15,312 bases of DNA from Acanthamoeba castellanii str. Neff (Eukaryota; Discosea; Longamoebia; Acanthamoebidae), in the NCBI RefSeq assembly GCF_000313135.1, contig NW_004457440.1, positions 5,538-20,849 on the forward strand. The letters are read 5' to 3'. The notes under the pieces were generated by a model that did no database searches, was not told the origin of the DNA, and was given only the letters and a program-made list of their open reading frames with translations. The number at the start of each line of letters is the position of its first letter. Position 1 is the first letter of the stretch. Made by a program: the position numbers and the translations under genes. Below are positions 13,403 to 15,312 of this stretch, one piece after another.

Positions 13403-13852
13403 TCAAAATCCATTGGAAACTGCCAAACCCATCATTGTGAATGTGTGAGCAAAGTGCAGGATGTTGATGTCCTCATAGTTGTAGGGTTTGCTGTTGAGAT
13501 TGCAGAGTTGCTCACATCAGGTGGGTGCACCAAGCATGATGGAGATTGGGTCACACATGTCAACAGTGCCAGTGAGATGTTTCCACATCCAATTTGTGCC
13601 ATCCTTGGTCAGCAAATCCACAATCCAGTCATGATGCACAATGAGCATCCTTGCATTCCTGCACATCCCAATCAACACCACAATCACAGCACCAAGTGCA
13701 AGACAGGATGTCAAACACTGCAATCCCAAGATGAGACCACATGCAGTCATAACCACAGCTGAATCAGCAGCCACACACATGGCCATGTTGACACCAGCAA
13801 TCAGGTGTGGCCATGTGTCAAAGACAATGAAGTTTTGCATGTTGTTGGTCAC
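13403..13852 (-). pseudogene. Multi-pass membrane protein with one in-frame TGA
   Basis: ATG 13850-13852 opens a frame (MTNNMQNFIVFDTWPHLIAG) of 111 codons to TGA 13517-13519, and the same frame continues as CEQLCNLNSKPYNYEDINIL to TGA 13403-13405, 149 codons in total. Two or three hydrophobic segments occupy about residues 16-62 (including AVVMTACGLILGLQCLTSCL and GAVIVVLIGMC). The post-TGA part looks like normal coding sequence, so the internal TGA is probably a former CGA. The upstream TATA-like ATAAATAG (13871-13878) overlaps the stop of the preceding gene. A 10-bp palindrome GTGAATTCAC (13393-13402) sits directly after the final stop and may help end transcription. Function unknown. Confidence 0.6.
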
Positions 13853-13870
13853 ATGGCTTGTTTCAGCATC

Positions 13871-13878
13871 CTATTTAT
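13871..13878 (-). promoter_or_regulatory. TATA-like box of the 13403-13852 gene
   Basis: The minus strand reads ATAAATAG, 19-26 nt before ATG 13852, overlapping the TAA (13875-13877) of the upstream gene. Same octamer as at 9483. Confidence 0.42.
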
Positions 13879-14372
13879 TGGTTTGCAGTTCCAAATGCAC
13901 TCACAACAAGATCTTTGATGAACTGGGCTATGCCAGGTGAGGTGCACTCAGGCAGTCCTGAAAACATGATGTTTTGGTAGCCCATGCTATAGACCATGAT
14001 GTGCAGAAGATCTGCCAGGATGATCACTTTTTTGGGATTGAGATCCCACACAACAATGATGTCACCACACAATCCAGAGACACACATGTGCATCATGCCA
14101 TACAAGGGTGAGTTGCACTCCTTGGGCAAGCAGTCACCACAAGCATAGGCAATCATCACACAAGTGCAGATTCCACTTGATGGTTTGACAAGAAAGGCCA
14201 CCACAAGATCAGACATGTCAACATTCTCAATGTCACAGTCAGTGCAGCATTTGTCACCAGCACAAATGGACATGCATCCAGCAGTGGCAATTTCAAGCCT
14301 CATGGCACCACACAGGGCGCCCTGGTTGGTCCCATTCTGTCTGCCTGAAACAATAGTGATGTTGGTATGCAT
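13875..14372 (-). CDS. Cysteine-rich hypothetical protein, 165 aa
   Basis: ATG 14370-14372 (MHTNITIVSGRQNGTNQGAL) gives 165 residues to TAA 13875-13877; a GTG at 14405 would add 11 residues, but the TATA-like box at 14408-14415 argues for the ATG. About 14 Cys are present, many in pairs (SICAGDKCCTDCD, GICTC, YACGDCLPKEC). The second half has hydrophobic strands such as CGDIIVVWDLNPKKVIILAD and ends AFGTANQ. No membrane helix is obvious and no known domain is recognised. Some Cys may descend from Arg codons (CGC/CGT to TGC/TGT), so the Cys count may exaggerate the original. No internal stop. It is divergent from the DUF4326 gene, sharing a 61-bp gap. Confidence 0.65.
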   Translation of the reverse strand: MHTNITIVSGRQNGTNQGALCGAMRLEIATAGCMSICAGDKCCTDCDIENVDMSDLVVAFLVKPSSGICTCVMIAYACGDCLPKECNSPLYGMMHMCVSGLCGDIIVVWDLNPKKVIILADLLHIMVYSMGYQNIMFSGLPECTSPGIAQFIKDLVVSAFGTANQ

Positions 14373-14407
14373 GGTTGGTATGGATTGAACAGTGTGGCTT
14401 GTCACCC

Positions 14408-14415
14408 CCTTTTAT
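14408..14415 (-). promoter_or_regulatory. TATA-like box of the Cys-rich gene
   Basis: The minus strand reads ATAAAAGG, 36 nt before ATG 14372, in the short divergent gap with the DUF4326 gene. Confidence 0.42.
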
Positions 14416-14433
14416 TCTTCACCCCAGTTGCCA

Positions 14434-15195
14434 ATGAACACAAAGTGCAAGTGTGAGAACAAGGCAGTGCCAATGGCCAAAAAGCCATGCCCTTCTGACA
14501 GATTGGAAGTGGTGAGGATCACCCATGCAAACAAACACAAGGTGGTCTACATCAGGCATGAGTGGAAGAAGGGTGGGTATGACCTTGAGGAGAGCAAGTG
14601 GGCCAACCCCTACTTCCTCAAGAAGGGTGCAATGCCCAAGGAGCACAAGGAGTGCCTTGACAAGTACCACAGGCATATCATGTGTGACAAGTATCTCTAT
14701 CACGCCCTGCCTGAGTTGTGTGGCAAGATGGTTGGATGCTGGTGCAAGCTGCTGTTGTGTCATGGTGATGTGCTGGCTGAACTGCTCTGTGATTACAAGC
14801 CACTGACACCCAAGAAGCCGTGGCATTGCATCCTTGAAAATGGTTGTGTGCTTGTGGTGTTTGATGTGGATTGTGTTGTCATCAGCAATGAAGATGACTG
14901 CTGCTGTGGCAGCACTGAACTTGAAATTGACAATCTGTGTGAGGAGGATGTGAAGCATGTTGATGACCAAGTGTGCAGCCTCATTGGTGGCTTATTTGAG
15001 CATCTCAACCCCACATTGCTCACAGAGCCCTACTCCTATTCCACTAGCTTGGAGTGTGACATCCCCCAAGAGGGCAACTCAATCAAAGAGCTCATCAACA
15101 TGGTGCACTACATGTCCCAAGACAAGGGGTGGCAGTCAGATCTGCCACAACACAGCAATTGTATCAAAGTGCACACCAAGGCTGAAAGGCTATAA
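14434..15195 (+). CDS. DUF4326-domain protein, 253 aa
   Basis: I chose ATG 14434 (CCA-ATG) over the in-frame ATG 14392 because the latter lies inside the divergent promoter. Residues about 25-120 carry the DUF4326 pattern: VVRITHANKHKVVYIRHEW, then ESKWANPYFLKKG, a YHRHI stretch and the signature LCGKMVGCWCKLLLCHGDVL (C102, W103, C104, C109, H110, D112). The family usually has GCWC-x-P-x-P-CHGD; here both Pro are Leu, as CCG-to-CTG would give. Its function is not established in the literature I know. The C-terminal 130 residues are acidic and Cys-containing (DEDD-like patches such as SNEDDCCCG and CEEDVKHVDDQ) without a known domain. No internal stop. TAA 15193-15195 is followed by an overlapping AATAAA (15194-15199) and a hairpin. 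Confidence 0.8.
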   Translation: MNTKCKCENKAVPMAKKPCPSDRLEVVRITHANKHKVVYIRHEWKKGGYDLEESKWANPYFLKKGAMPKEHKECLDKYHRHIMCDKYLYHALPELCGKMVGCWCKLLLCHGDVLAELLCDYKPLTPKKPWHCILENGCVLVVFDVDCVVISNEDDCCCGSTELEIDNLCEEDVKHVDDQVCSLIGGLFEHLNPTLLTEPYSYSTSLECDIPQEGNSIKELINMVHYMSQDKGWQSDLPQHSNCIKVHTKAERL

Positions 15196-15205
15196 TAAAG
15201 TAGAG

Positions 15206-15225
15206 TTTCTGTCTAGAAACAGAAA
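15206..15225. terminator. 7-bp hairpin after the DUF4326 gene
   Basis: TTTCTGT (15206-15212) and ACAGAAA (15219-15225) are perfect arms around CTAGAA, 10 nt after the stop. Palindromic 3'-end signals of this kind are known from several giant viruses. A minus-strand frame entering from the right also ends here (TAG at 15213-15215), so it may serve convergent genes. Confidence 0.5.
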
Positions 15226-15312
15226 TGTCCTTTATCACAAGGAGCACAGCACTTGTGTGTACAATGCTGACTTCTTGTGGAGAAGTGGTGCCTGATGGTG
15301 TGACCATCAGGT
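15213..15312 (-). CDS. Possible C-terminus of a Cys/His-rich protein entering from the right edge
   Basis: A minus frame open from the right edge reads RHHFSTRSQHCTHKCCAPCD then KGHFCF to TAG 15213-15215, inside the hairpin loop. The C/H density (CTHKCCAPC, HFC) resembles a metal-binding tail. It is only 32 codons, and another minus frame is also open here, so this is weak. Confidence 0.22.
   Translation of the reverse strand, partial: PDGHTIRHHFSTRSQHCTHKCCAPCDKGHFCF
15291..15311. repeat. Perfect 9-bp inverted repeat at the right edge
   Basis: CCTGATGGT (15291-15299) and ACCATCAGG (15303-15311) flank GTG. It is the strongest short hairpin seen in the window and could be a second 3'-end signal or a protein-binding site. 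The window ends one base later, so its context is unknown. Confidence 0.55.

Noticed and set aside
5700..13852. An alternative genetic code in which TGA is read as an amino acid
   Set aside because: It would explain TGA-only interruptions, but not the parallel loss of catalytic residues (HRD to HRN/HCD, D to N, P to L), all of CpG type, nor the frameshifts. Several genes also appear to end in TGA. The CpG-decay account covers all of these.

Overview
The window reads as giant-virus (nucleocytoplasmic large DNA virus) sequence, most likely now sitting in the genome of a eukaryote that methylates CpG. The evidence is family content (a Ulp1-like cysteine protease with SAP-like motifs, membrane-anchored PAN-like and Ig/FN3-like proteins, a kinase-cyclase-kinase receptor of the type seen in Acanthamoeba and its large viruses, thymidylate synthase, tail-fibre-like repeats, kelch repeats, DUF4326), tightly packed genes on both strands, eukaryote-style TATA-like boxes 20-60 nt upstream of ATGs, and hairpins or AATAAA at 3' ends. 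No rRNA, tRNA, CRISPR array or bacterial-type ribosome binding sites were seen.

Layout. (1) 1-4083: GC-rich, CpG-rich DNA. A partial protease (minus, runs off the left edge), a PAN-like membrane protein (minus), a small frameshifted gene (plus), an intact N-anchored Ig/FN3-like protein (minus) and a truncated, frameshifted paralogue of it (minus). (2) 4084-4790: a transition with ordinary CpG content, holding an unrecognised minus-strand open frame broken by one TAA. (3) 4791-4961: a small plus-strand ORF. (4) 4962-15312: strongly CpG-poor DNA. It holds a thymidylate synthase remnant (minus) whose 5' part overlaps the start of a decayed membrane kinase-cyclase-kinase gene (plus); an unidentified minus-strand pseudogene; a secreted protein; an acidic-tailed membrane protein; a tail-fibre-like protein; a kelch/TM pseudogene; three further minus-strand genes (two with an in-frame TGA, one intact and Cys-rich); and a DUF4326 protein.

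The main finding is how part 4 is damaged. At positions where the family residue is well known, most changes are those expected from CpG becoming TpG or CpA: HRD reads HRN or HCD, D-V-Y-S-F-G reads N-I-Y-L-F-G in both kinase domains, Arg becomes Cys, His, Trp or Gln, Pro and Ser become Leu, Thr becomes Met. At least 15 in-frame stops interrupt part-4 genes; all are TGA, the only stop a CGA codon gives by CpG deamination, and none is TAA or TAG. An 851-bp stretch (8667-9517) has no CpG at all. Part 1 keeps dense CpG and its damage is frameshifts instead. I infer methylation-driven decay of an old viral insertion beside a younger or differently treated one. I recall, without checking, published reports of methylated giant-virus insertions in the ichthyosporean Amoebidium; this window would fit such a setting.
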